Positions 25,320-32,903 of a DNA stretch of 35,786 nucleotides are shown here, one piece after another. Below the pieces are notes generated by a model that searched no databases, was not told the origin of the DNA, and was given only the letters and a program-made list of their open reading frames with translations. The stretch comes from Nitrospiria bacterium. Its GTDB lineage: Bacteria > Nitrospirota > UBA9217. The first letter of the stretch is position 1, and each line of letters begins with the position of its first letter. Where the stretch lies: the NCBI GenBank assembly GCA_919901555.1, contig CAKKPG010000056.1:1-35786 (forward strand), in the 5' to 3' direction. The position numbers and the translations under genes are program-made.

Positions 25320-25760
25320 TCATTTCCTTTGTCCTTGACAATCAGAACACAGGCCGTAGAGCTCCAGTTTATGGCTCTGGACCTTGAAGCGGTTCTTCCG
25401 GGCCACGTCCTGTTGAAGCTGCTCGATGCGCTCGTTCTCGAACTCGATGATCTTGCCGCACCGGGTGCAGATAAGGTGGTCGTGGTGGCCGTCCGAAGCG
25501 TTATACTCGTAGCGGGTAAAGCCGTCCTCGAACCGCCGTTCATCGGCGAGCCCCGCCTCTGCCAGGAGCTTCAGCGTCCGGTATACCGTGGCATAGCCGA
25601 TGCCGGGGTTGGACTTTTTCACCAGCAGGTACAGCTCTTCGGCGCTCAGGTGCCTGCCTGCGGACACAAAAGCGTTCAGAACATCGTCCCTCTGGCGCGT
25701 GGACTTGAGCCCCTGCCCCGAAAGATACTCCGACAACTGTTCAGCAGCCTGTTTGCGCAT
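25320..25760 (-). CDS. fur: Ferric uptake regulator, Fur family
   Basis: The 146 residues have the winged helix (GLKSTRQRDDVLNAFVSAG, NPGIGYATVYRTLKLLAEAG) and the metal-binding C-terminal half with HHDHLICTRCGKIIEF. Both structural zinc CxxC pairs are present: CTRC and CSDC. A perfect palindrome just upstream suggests autoregulation. Transcription continues towards feoB. Fur is the best reading. PerR or Zur cannot be fully excluded, but the feoB neighbour and the Fur box at 21864 favour Fur. No Shine-Dalgarno sequence is visible before ATG 25760. Confidence 0.9.
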   Translation of the reverse strand: MRKQAAEQLSEYLSGQGLKSTRQRDDVLNAFVSAGRHLSAEELYLLVKKSNPGIGYATVYRTLKLLAEAGLADERRFEDGFTRYEYNASDGHHDHLICTRCGKIIEFENERIEQLQQDVARKNRFKVQSHKLELYGLCSDCQGQRK

Positions 25761-25766
25761 ATTTTG

Positions 25767-25789
25767 ATATTGAAATCCGTTTTCAATAT
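25767..25789. promoter_or_regulatory. Perfect palindrome upstream of fur, probable Fur operator
   Basis: ATATTGAAA-TCCGT-TTTCAATAT has perfect 9-base arms and ends 6 bases before the fur start. Shifted to the classical frame it matches 13 of 19 positions of the E. coli Fur box. Confidence 0.55.
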
Positions 25790-25986
25790 GACCGCACTAT
25801 ACCCGAACGGCGGATGCCTGTCAAGGGTTTTTTGGGTGGTTTCCAGAATGGGGTGGAGCGGCCGCTGCGTCGAGGGGACGGTTGGCGTCAGGCGGCTGCC
25901 GGTTACGTCTCAGGGTTATGGTTACGAGGCCCGTTGCGGTTGTCGGTGCTCGTCTTTTGTTTAAAGACGTTACCGCTCACCGAACT

Positions 25987-26044
25987 ACGATACGGGCTTC
26001 GTTGCCGATTTCCGTTACCGATGCTATTCACGATACGGGCTTCG
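25987..26044. repeat. Direct repeat ACGATACGGGCTTCG
   Basis: The 15-base word occurs at 25987-26001 and 26030-26044, inside a spacer full of related words (GTTACG, CGTTACCG, GCTACCGG). No gene is supported between 25790 and 26077. Confidence 0.6.
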
Positions 26045-26077
26045 CTACCGGCCTCGGAATGCCGCCACCCGAACGCT

Positions 26078-26734
26078 TCAGTATATATACACCTTCGTCC
26101 CGACCTTCGCGGCTTTGTATACGGCCTCGAGGTCATCATCCCCCATGGAAACACAACCGTGGGTGAAGTGGGTCCCCAGAAGGTCCGTATAGGTCGTTCC
26201 GTGAAGCTTATAGCTGTTTCCGAGCAGGAGCGCGTACTTGCCCAGCACCCCGCGCACGATCCGGTCGGGGTCGTCTTTCGGGGGCACGGCCATGTTCTCC
26301 TCCACATACGACCAGTCCGGCCTGATCCAGACGGGGTTCCGTTCTTTTCCCAGGACGGTAAGGGTGCCGATAGGCGTCTCGAAATACCAGTTCCTCCCTG
26401 TCTCCTCTTCAACGTACTGCCGGCTGCCTGTTCCCACGACAACGGTCCGCAAAACCTTGTCGCCCCGACGCATGGTCAGCCGGTTGTTTTCCGTGTCCAC
26501 CACGAGATAAATCTCATTGTCCTCCATCTCTTTGAGCATCATCCGCAGCCCCTGGTTCTGCTCTTCGAGCTCCGCAGTCTCCTGTTCCAGGGCCGCTACG
26601 GAGGCGCGGAGATCTTCCATTGAGGGGACCGGAGACGGCTCCGCAGCGCCGGCCCGATGATCGGATAACAGCGGGATCGTCAAGCCCGCAAGAAGGACAA
26701 GTGCTGATATGTACTTTTTTGATTTCATGATCAT
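26078..26734 (-). CDS. L,D-transpeptidase (YkuD domain), periplasmic
   Basis: The family forms 3-3 peptidoglycan cross-links or attaches proteins to the wall. The 218 residues start with a signal peptide (KKYISALVLLAGLTIPLLSD). A short coiled coil follows (about 38-72, LRASVAALEQETAELEEQNQ). The YkuD domain (about 75-218) opens with IYLVVDTENNRLTM and ends with the catalytic motif HFTHGCVSMG, in which the Cys is the nucleophile. All catalytic residues are present. The short permuted-repeat spacer after it separates it from fur. No other cell-wall gene is adjacent. Confidence 0.92.
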   Translation of the reverse strand: MIMKSKKYISALVLLAGLTIPLLSDHRAGAAEPSPVPSMEDLRASVAALEQETAELEEQNQGLRMMLKEMEDNEIYLVVDTENNRLTMRRGDKVLRTVVVGTGSRQYVEEETGRNWYFETPIGTLTVLGKERNPVWIRPDWSYVEENMAVPPKDDPDRIVRGVLGKYALLLGNSYKLHGTTYTDLLGTHFTHGCVSMGDDDLEAVYKAAKVGTKVYIY

Positions 26735-26808
26735 TCGTTACAATTCGTGTAATTCATGCCTAAACGAAAGATTCACTCCATTCGTGAAAATTCGCGCCCA
26801 TTCGCGGC
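26735..26808. repeat. Permuted ATTCGTG word repeat
   Basis: The words CATTCGTTACAATTCGTGTA, CATTCGTGAAAATTCGCGCC and CATTCGCGGCCGG lie between the glcD-like stop codon and the L,D-transpeptidase start. There is no ORF. Confidence 0.6.
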
Positions 26809-26812
26809 CGGA

Positions 26813-28201
26813 TCATCTGTTCGTTGCCTCTTTTTCCAAAAAAATCTTCCCCGGATTCAGAATGTGGTTCGGATCCAGTGCGTCCTTGATTCTCTTCATG
26901 GCCGCAAGGGCGGCAGGCCCGACCTCCATCGGGAGATAAGCGGCCTTGGACAGCCCGATTCCGTGCTCGCCGGAGATGCTTCCCTTCAGCCGGAGGGTCG
27001 CCTCGAAAATCTCTTTCACTGCTCTCTCGGCCTTCGGAAGGTCCGCGTCGTCGACCATGATGTTCGTATGGATGTTGCCGTCTCCTGCATGGCCGAAGTT
27101 CACGATGAGAAGGCCGTACTTTTGCCCGATCGCGGTGATCTCCCGGAGGATATCGGGTATCCTGCTCCGGGGCACAACAATGTCCTCACTCATTTTTTTC
27201 GGTTTTATCGTATACAGCGCCGGTGAGATGGAACGGCGGGCCTTCCAGATATGCTCACGCTCGCTGTCCGTCTCCGCCCTCGCTATCCTCACAGCGCCGG
27301 CCTTCCGGCAGACCGCCTCGATCTGCGCGAGCTCCCTTTCCGTGGTCGGGGCGGGACCATCGACCTCAACGAGCAGCATGGCGGCAGCTCCGCCGGAAAT
27401 ATCTTCCTTGAGATAGTTTTCCACTGCCCGGAGCGCCTCGCGATCGACGAATTCCAGCGCCCGCGGGATGATGCGGCTTGCCGTAATGCCCGAAACCGCC
27501 CGCGCAGCGCCTTCGATATCCGGGAAAAAAGCGGACAATGCCCGGACGGTCTCGGGCAGGGGCAGCAGTCTCACGATGATCTTCGTCACCACGCCGAGGG
27601 TGCCCTCGGAGCCGATGATAAGCCTGGTGAGATCGTACCCGGCAACGCTTTTGGCGGTCCTCGCGCCGGTCTGGATGAGCTCGCCCGTAGGCAGCACCAC
27701 TTCGAGGCCGAGGACGTAATCCTTGGTGACGCCGTACTTGACGGCCCGCAGCCCTCCGGCGCACTCGGCAACGTTGCCGCCCATGGTGCAGAACCGGCTG
27801 CTTGCAGGATCGGGGGGATAGAGCAGCCCCCGGGCCTCAACTTCCCGCTGGAAATCACCGGTGACCACCCCCGGCTCCACAACGGCCAACAGATCATTCC
27901 CGTCGATCTCCAGGATCTTGTTCATCCGTTCCAGGGAGAGGACGATCCCGCCGTGCACAGGCACGGACCCGCCTGACATTCCGGTTCCGGCGCCGCGGGG
28001 GACCACGGGAATGAGTTCCCGGTTTGCCAGCACGAGGATGTCCGAAACCTCCTGCGCCGCAGCCGGCCGCGCAACGGCCCAGGGCAGGGACTCCTTCTGC
28101 GTGGCATCGTAGGAATAGGCTACCAGTTCTTCATGCGATGTAAACAGGTTGGCGGGGCCGAGTATGTTCTTCAGTTCTTTGACAAGGGACGGCTTAAGCA
28201 T
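26813..28201 (-). CDS. FAD-linked oxidase, GlcD (glycolate/D-lactate dehydrogenase) type
   Basis: It oxidises a 2-hydroxy acid such as glycolate or D-lactate, passing electrons on through partner subunits. The VAO-type FAD-binding domain is clear: PVVPRGAGTGMSGGSVPVHG, DPASSRFCTMGGNVAECAGG and GYDLTRLIIGSEGTLG. The C-terminal cap ends with NFGHAGDGNIHTNIM, GSISGEHGIGLSKA and LDPNHILNPGKIF. ATG 28201 gives 462 residues; TTG 28216 is an alternative. It overlaps the stop of the branching-enzyme gene by 8 bases. No GlcE or GlcF partner is present in the window, so the electron acceptor is unknown. Confidence 0.9.
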   Translation of the reverse strand: MLKPSLVKELKNILGPANLFTSHEELVAYSYDATQKESLPWAVARPAAAQEVSDILVLANRELIPVVPRGAGTGMSGGSVPVHGGIVLSLERMNKILEIDGNDLLAVVEPGVVTGDFQREVEARGLLYPPDPASSRFCTMGGNVAECAGGLRAVKYGVTKDYVLGLEVVLPTGELIQTGARTAKSVAGYDLTRLIIGSEGTLGVVTKIIVRLLPLPETVRALSAFFPDIEGAARAVSGITASRIIPRALEFVDREALRAVENYLKEDISGGAAAMLLVEVDGPAPTTERELAQIEAVCRKAGAVRIARAETDSEREHIWKARRSISPALYTIKPKKMSEDIVVPRSRIPDILREITAIGQKYGLLIVNFGHAGDGNIHTNIMVDDADLPKAERAVKEIFEATLRLKGSISGEHGIGLSKAAYLPMEVGPAALAAMKRIKDALDPNHILNPGKIFLEKEATNR

Positions 28202-29831
28202 AGACGCGATAATCAATATCCGGGAATATGTTGTCCTTATATTCTATATCCCCGAGCCATCCTTCGTCAATACGATTTCCTTTGATATCGTCGTAGAGCC
28301 TGGTGAACCGCAGGAGGTGTTCCCTGGTTCTCCTGACCGCGTATTCCACGTGGCTGCCGGTCTTCATGATGAAGGCCCAGTCAGAACTCTGCGCCAGCAG
28401 CAGCTCCCTCGCCGCCTGGTTCAGCGCCCGGCGGAGCCCGCCGTCCGCATGGGGAAACATCTTCGTCAGTTCCACCATCCGGTCAGCGGCCTTGTTCAGG
28501 TAGCGGTAAATCCAGTCATTGGAGCCTTCGAGCCAGACCTCGGCATACCCTTTATACCCCCAGCTCGAAAAGGAAGGAATCGAGACCTGGCAGCGGGGGT
28601 TCTCTTTCAGGTACTCCATGGGCGTTATGAGGCGCACGGTTTTCTGATCGCTGACGGTCTTCCGGATAAGAAAATTGAGCCAGTCCGGCCCCTCGAACCA
28701 CCAGTGGCCGTAGAGTTCCGCATCGTAGGGGGCGACGATCAGGGGCTTCCGGTCCTTGAATATATCGAAGAGCCACTCCGCCTGCCTCTCCCGGTTGAAG
28801 AGAAAGTTGCCCGCGTGATAAGCGGCCTTCTCCAGGGCCCAGTGGCGGATGTAGGGGTCCTTGTTGTCCGTTTCGCCCGTGATCTTGTGGTACTTGATCC
28901 CCAGGTTCACGCGCGCCCCGTCGGGGTGCAGGTATGGACGGACGTAGTTGTAGTCAAGGTCGAACCCCACGTCGCGATAGAAATCGCGGTAGTTGTAGTC
29001 GCCGGGGTATCCTTCGATGGAGCTCCAGACCTGCTTGGACGATTCGATGTCCCTGCCGAAGGCCGCCACGCCCGAGCGGCAGTAGATGGGTGCGTAGACG
29101 CCGTACTTGGGCCGGGGAGAAGCGTGGAAGATGCCGTGAGCGTCCGTGAAAAAATAACGGATGCCCGCTTCCTGCAGGATCTCGTCGAGGCCCTCGTAGT
29201 AGCCGCACTCCGGCAGCCAGATGCCCTTCGGGGCCCTGCCGAGGTGCTTTTTGTGGTGCTCCACGGCGACCATGATCTGGGCGCGCACGGCGTTGCGGTT
29301 CGTCATGAGCGGCAGGAACCCGTGGGTCGCTGAGCAGGTGATGATCTCCACCTTGCCCATGTCCTGAAACTTCCTGAAGGCGCCGACGAGGTTGCGGCCG
29401 TATTTCTCTTCGAATACGTACCGGGCGTTCAGGAACATGTCTTTGTACATGCGGGCGATGGGATTGAACTCGGGCTGGTTCCAGGTCCGCCCGATCTCCT
29501 TGTCCGCCAGCTCAATGAGCTTGTTGATGTGCCGCACGTAGCGGTTCTGGAGCAGCGGGTCCGTGAGCATGGCGATGAGCGTGGGGGTGAGGCTCATGGT
29601 GATGCGGAAGTCCACGCCGTCCTTCACGAGCCCGTCAAACATGTTAATGAGCGGGACGTAGGTCTCCGTGATGGCCTCGTAGAGCCAGTCTTCTTCCAGA
29701 AATTCATCGTGTTCGGGGTGCCGCACGTACGGCAGATGGCTGTGAAGCACCAATGCCAGGTAGCCCTTTTCTATTTCATCTCCGGGAGCTTCAGCTTGAC
29801 TTCGCTTTGCATCGAGGTTATCGTTTATCAT
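28194..29831 (-). CDS. GH57 1,4-alpha-glucan branching enzyme
   Basis: It creates alpha-1,6 branches in glycogen-like polymers. The 545 residues match GH57 branching enzymes. The N-terminal HSHLPYVRHPE motif is followed by the nucleophile Glu in WLPECGYYEG and the acid/base Asp in APYDAELYGHWWFEG. The C-terminal helical domain (about 440-530) carries SNDWIYRYLNKAADRM. It overlaps the following oxidase gene by 8 bases and is preceded by a DUF4912 gene, a recurrent neighbour of GH57 enzymes. No glycogen synthase is in the window. A role in storage polysaccharide follows from the family. Confidence 0.92.
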   Translation of the reverse strand: MINDNLDAKRSQAEAPGDEIEKGYLALVLHSHLPYVRHPEHDEFLEEDWLYEAITETYVPLINMFDGLVKDGVDFRITMSLTPTLIAMLTDPLLQNRYVRHINKLIELADKEIGRTWNQPEFNPIARMYKDMFLNARYVFEEKYGRNLVGAFRKFQDMGKVEIITCSATHGFLPLMTNRNAVRAQIMVAVEHHKKHLGRAPKGIWLPECGYYEGLDEILQEAGIRYFFTDAHGIFHASPRPKYGVYAPIYCRSGVAAFGRDIESSKQVWSSIEGYPGDYNYRDFYRDVGFDLDYNYVRPYLHPDGARVNLGIKYHKITGETDNKDPYIRHWALEKAAYHAGNFLFNRERQAEWLFDIFKDRKPLIVAPYDAELYGHWWFEGPDWLNFLIRKTVSDQKTVRLITPMEYLKENPRCQVSIPSFSSWGYKGYAEVWLEGSNDWIYRYLNKAADRMVELTKMFPHADGGLRRALNQAARELLLAQSSDWAFIMKTGSHVEYAVRRTREHLLRFTRLYDDIKGNRIDEGWLGDIEYKDNIFPDIDYRVYA

Positions 29832-29969
29832 TTACCCATTCACTTTCTCCATGGCATTCGCTCGCCAGGGAACCATACTCCGGCATCGCCCTGCAGGCCT
29901 TCCCCGCCTTTGCTGATGAGCGCGGGAGGATCCCGTCACGGCCTGCCGTGCGATTATCCGTTGCAGCCC

Positions 29970-30003
29970 AAAAAAAAGTCCATCCAGTTGCAGGATGGAC
30001 TTT
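29970..30003 (-). terminator. Rho-independent terminator after the DUF4912 gene
   Basis: On the minus strand AAAGTCCATCC and GGATGGACTTT form a perfect 11-bp stem around a 7-base loop, followed by a T run. It separates the DUF4912 gene from the GH57 gene, so the GH57 gene probably has its own promoter in 29832-29969. Confidence 0.9.
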
Positions 30004-30058
30004 ATTGTCCATGTCTCATGAAATCGCCGGTAAAACCGATGGGAGCGGGCCGCTCCGG

Positions 30059-30913
30059 CTATTTCCTGGCCTTCTCGCGGCTGTGCATGCCCGGCGAGGA
30101 AATCCCCTGCATGCGCATCCGACGCCACAACTCCGTAACATTGGGAGACGATCCGGCGGGGAAGCCGTACATCTTCCAGTAATCTTCGTCCAGAAGCATC
30201 CACTCTTCATCGATCACATCGGACACGCCGTCCCTGGGCATGTTGATGTAGTTCGACCGCGCAAGGGTCAGGAACCGTCCTGTCGGGGAAAGAAGCCCGA
30301 AATCGGCGCAGAACGAGTGCGTCGGCCTGCCCAGGTCAAAGTACCAGTTCCCTTTCCTGTCGTGCACCTCCTGGTCGAAAAACCCTATGGCGTTGGCGCC
30401 GTCGAACTGCACGCCCGTGACGTCATAGATCCGCACCGCCAGCTTGCTGTCCCAGCCGAACCAGGATTTTTCCTTTTCGACTTTGGCGGGAGAGGCTTCC
30501 CAGTAGGCATAGGCCACATAGGGGTCGCGTACCAGGATGGTAATGCGGTCTTCCCCGTACTCGTTGGGCAGTTCGCTGGACGACGGCGCAGGTTTCTGTT
30601 CTGCCGGACCCGTATAGTACTTGGATTCGGCCACGCGCGACTGCGCCATGAGCGGCTCTCCCGCCCCTTCGGGCATGTTGCGCTCCCGGCCGGGCGAGCC
30701 CGACGGCTTTGTCTCTGATGACCGCGTTGATCTACCGGCCGTAGGCTTCTCGGCCTTGCTGCTTATTGCCTTGTCATTTTCACCACTGCCTGTTGCCATG
30801 AGACTTTCCACAATATCCGTTTTTTTCGCCCCGGCAGGGAGCGCCACCTTCATTGTCTTGGCCAGGGCTTTGAGCTCGTTCAACGTCATTGCTGTCAGCT
30901 CGCTCTTTTTCAT
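30059..30913 (-). CDS. Rho_N/SAP-like plus DUF4912 protein
   Basis: ATG 30913 with AAGGGGG upstream gives 284 residues. Residues 1-42 (MKKSELTAMTLNELKALAKT) form a Rho N-terminal or SAP-like helical domain of the kind that can bind nucleic acid. A charged, disordered stretch follows, then DUF4912 (about 120-265; ITILVRDPYVAYAYWEAS, NWYFDLGRPTHSFCADFG and YINMPRDGVSDVIDEEW). DUF4912 looks like a carbohydrate-binding-type beta-sandwich and usually occurs near GH57 enzymes; its biochemical role is not established. It is terminated separately from the GH57 gene. Confidence 0.82.
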   Translation of the reverse strand: MKKSELTAMTLNELKALAKTMKVALPAGAKKTDIVESLMATGSGENDKAISSKAEKPTAGRSTRSSETKPSGSPGRERNMPEGAGEPLMAQSRVAESKYYTGPAEQKPAPSSSELPNEYGEDRITILVRDPYVAYAYWEASPAKVEKEKSWFGWDSKLAVRIYDVTGVQFDGANAIGFFDQEVHDRKGNWYFDLGRPTHSFCADFGLLSPTGRFLTLARSNYINMPRDGVSDVIDEEWMLLDEDYWKMYGFPAGSSPNVTELWRRMRMQGISSPGMHSREKARK

Positions 30914-30984
30914 CTCAAACCCCCTTTCAGAATATGACATATTTTACTGTTAAACTATAGCACAAAATCACGCATTGTCAAATT

Positions 30985-30992
30985 GATTCCTT
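30985..30992. repeat. 8-bp target duplication, left of MITE 2
   Basis: GATTCCTT, repeated exactly at 31182-31189 on the other side. Confidence 0.9.
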
Positions 30993-31181
30993 GTAAGTAC
31001 TCAGGTCTGCCGCTGAGCACAGGCGCAAAAAAGCGCGCCGTGAACGTCATGGCAGCGCCGCTTCAGCCAAAACAGCGCGTGCGCAGCGAAAGCGCTGCGG
31101 GTACGGGTACCGACAGCGTGAAGGGCAATAGGACGCTGGCGCGCCTTGCGCCGAAGCGAAGTGGCTGACCTGAGTAGTTAC
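30993..31181 (+). mobile_element. 189-bp IS66-like MITE, copy 2
   Basis: The ends GTAAGTACTCAGGTC and GACCTGAGTAGTTAC match copy 1 in the opposite orientation. Perfect 8-bp direct repeats GATTCCTT flank it. The length is identical to copy 1. There is no transposase. The different target duplications show two independent insertions. Confidence 0.88.
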
Positions 31182-31286
31182 GATTCCTTTTCCAAAACAG
31201 GGACATTGCCACACAGGCGCTGCATGACCGGCGAAGGAACTGCCGATGAGCTTCAATAAGTAAATGGTAGCGGCTTCCTGATGGCT

Positions 31287-31315
31287 TTGACAATCATGCC
31301 GAAAAACTTTATACT
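31287..31315 (+). promoter_or_regulatory. Strong sigma70 promoter for the ketoacyl synthase gene
   Basis: Perfect TTGACA (31287-31292), 17 bases, then TATACT (31310-31315). The expected start site, 31322-31323, coincides with the A of ATG 31323. Confidence 0.7.
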
Positions 31316-31322
31316 GCGCCTC

Positions 31323-32561
31323 ATGGACGTTCGGGTCGTCATAACCGGCATGGGAGCGGTTACTCCGCTCGGCAATGACATGAAAGCGACGTGGACAGCG
31401 CTCAAATCAGGCGCTTCCGGCGTCAACAGGATCACAAAGTTCGACGCGGCGGCCTTTCCCTGCCGTATCGCCGGGGAGGTCAAGGGCTTCGACCCCCTCA
31501 GGTACATGAACACCGGGGAAGTCCATAAAACCGATCCCTTCATCCAGTATGCCCTCGCTGCCGCCATCATGGCCGCACAGGACGCAGGATTGAAAATCAC
31601 TCCGCACTCCTCACTCCGCATTGGTGTTTTGGTGGGCTCGGGCCGCGGCGGGGTGACAACAATAGAGAAGAACGTAGCGGCCTACCTTGCCAGGGGCCAC
31701 AGGGCAGTGTCCCCCTTCTTCCCACCCATGTCCCTCGTGAACATGGCTTCGGGATATATTTCGATGAAACTGGGGGCAAAAGGCCCGTGCCTCGATGTTT
31801 CCACGGCCTGCGCGACAGGCACTCATGCCATAGGCGAAGCCATGAAGATCATCGAGCGCGGCGACGCCGACGTGATGATCGCCGGCGGGGCGGAGGCGGC
31901 GCTTACCCCCGCAATCCTCGCGGGCTTCTGCCAGGCCAGGGCGTTGTCACAGCGGAACAATGAACCGGAAAAGGCAAGCCGTCCCTTCGACAGGGACCGT
32001 GACGGGTTCGTGCTTGCCGAGGGAGCGGGCGTGTTGATCCTTGAGGAATTACGCCGTGCGGAAAAACGAGGCGCCCGGATCTATGCGGAACTTGCCGGAT
32101 ACGGGCTCAGCTCCGATGCATACCACTACACCAGGCCCGATCCCGAAGGAGATGGTCCTGCCAGGGCCATGACGCTCGCGCTCACCGATGCCGGACTCGG
32201 CCCGGAGGATATTGACTACATCAATGCCCACGGCACGTCGACGCAATCCAATGACCGGATCGAGACCCTGGCGATCAAGAAGGCCTTCGGCGCGCACGCT
32301 TACAAACTCGCCGTCAGCTCGACCAAATCCATGCTCGGCCACATGCTCGGCGCTGCCGGCGCTGTCGAGGCCGCTGTCACCGCCCTTGCTCTCTCCGAAG
32401 GGACCATCCCGCCTACCATCAATTATGAGCATCCCGGTCCTGAATGCGACCTGGACTACGTGCCGAACCGATCGAGAAAACACGCGATCAACGCGGCCCT
32501 CTCCGGCTCCCTCGGCTTCGGCGGCATCAACGCGGCCCTCGCGCTCAAGGCCTGGCAATAG
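31323..32561 (+). CDS. Beta-ketoacyl-ACP synthase II (FabF-type)
   Basis: It condenses malonyl-ACP with acyl-ACP in fatty-acid elongation. From ATG 31323 the protein has 412 residues, the usual length, starting at the conserved VRVVITGMGAVTPLGND. The Cys-His-His triad is complete: Cys in DVSTACATGTHAIGEA, His in INAHGTSTQSND and His in KSMLGHMLGAAGA. The C-terminal GFGGINAALAL is typical. An upstream ATG at 31281 would put the promoter inside the gene and adds unrelated residues. No Shine-Dalgarno precedes 31323, so the mRNA may be leaderless. No acpP or fabG neighbours it, so it may be a secondary KAS II or serve a special lipid pathway. Confidence 0.92.
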   Translation: MDVRVVITGMGAVTPLGNDMKATWTALKSGASGVNRITKFDAAAFPCRIAGEVKGFDPLRYMNTGEVHKTDPFIQYALAAAIMAAQDAGLKITPHSSLRIGVLVGSGRGGVTTIEKNVAAYLARGHRAVSPFFPPMSLVNMASGYISMKLGAKGPCLDVSTACATGTHAIGEAMKIIERGDADVMIAGGAEAALTPAILAGFCQARALSQRNNEPEKASRPFDRDRDGFVLAEGAGVLILEELRRAEKRGARIYAELAGYGLSSDAYHYTRPDPEGDGPARAMTLALTDAGLGPEDIDYINAHGTSTQSNDRIETLAIKKAFGAHAYKLAVSSTKSMLGHMLGAAGAVEAAVTALALSEGTIPPTINYEHPGPECDLDYVPNRSRKHAINAALSGSLGFGGINAALALKAWQ

Positions 32562-32614
32562 ATCCCTCCAACAGTTTAGCAACTCGTAAACAACTAATTT
32601 CAGGCACAATTTTC

Positions 32615-32643
32615 TTGACAACCCAAACTATAATTTATAGACT
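32615..32643 (+). promoter_or_regulatory. Possible sigma70 promoter before the cytochrome pair
   Basis: Perfect TTGACA (32615-32620), 17 bases, then TAGACT (32638-32643). TATAAT also occurs at 32629-32634 but too close to pair with this -35. The next start codon is 69 bases downstream. Confidence 0.45.
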
Positions 32644-32711
32644 ACGTACAAATTGTCCCTTTAGCTGTCCCGCCTTCCCACGCTATCATGCACTATCAGG
32701 AGGTACGGCCT

Positions 32712-32903
32712 GTGAAAAATAATGACCGTTCTGCCCTTTCGCCGAAAGCCCCGCCTTCCGCGGCAGTCTTCGATGCTTCTCCCCTGAAGCACCGAAGCCC
32801 GAACGCGGTGCTCAAGGCCTCCGGCGCCCTGCATTTTCTCTTTTCCCGGTATGTTCGCAAACGATCAGCTGAAAAAAAACTCAACAAGGAGGTAGGTGCA
32901 TGA
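32712..32903 (+). CDS. 63-residue ORF coupled to the cytochrome gene
   Basis: GTG 32712 is preceded by AGGAGGT with 7-base spacing. The frame ends in TGA overlapping the cytochrome ATG (ATGA), the usual sign of translational coupling. The product is basic and mostly polar (RYVRKRSAEKKLNKEVGA at the C-terminus) with no recognised domain and no signal peptide. It could be a small regulator or merely a translated leader peptide. Confidence 0.45.
   Translation: MKNNDRSALSPKAPPSAAVFDASPLKHRSPNAVLKASGALHFLFSRYVRKRSAEKKLNKEVGA

Noticed and set aside
28149-29333. Plus-strand open frame of 394 codons opposite the GH57 gene
   Set aside because: The GH57 catalytic motifs are on the opposite strand; this is an antisense shadow.
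24976-31000. Composite transposon bounded by the two MITEs
   Set aside because: Each copy has its own distinct 8-bp target duplication, which means two independent insertions rather than one composite unit.
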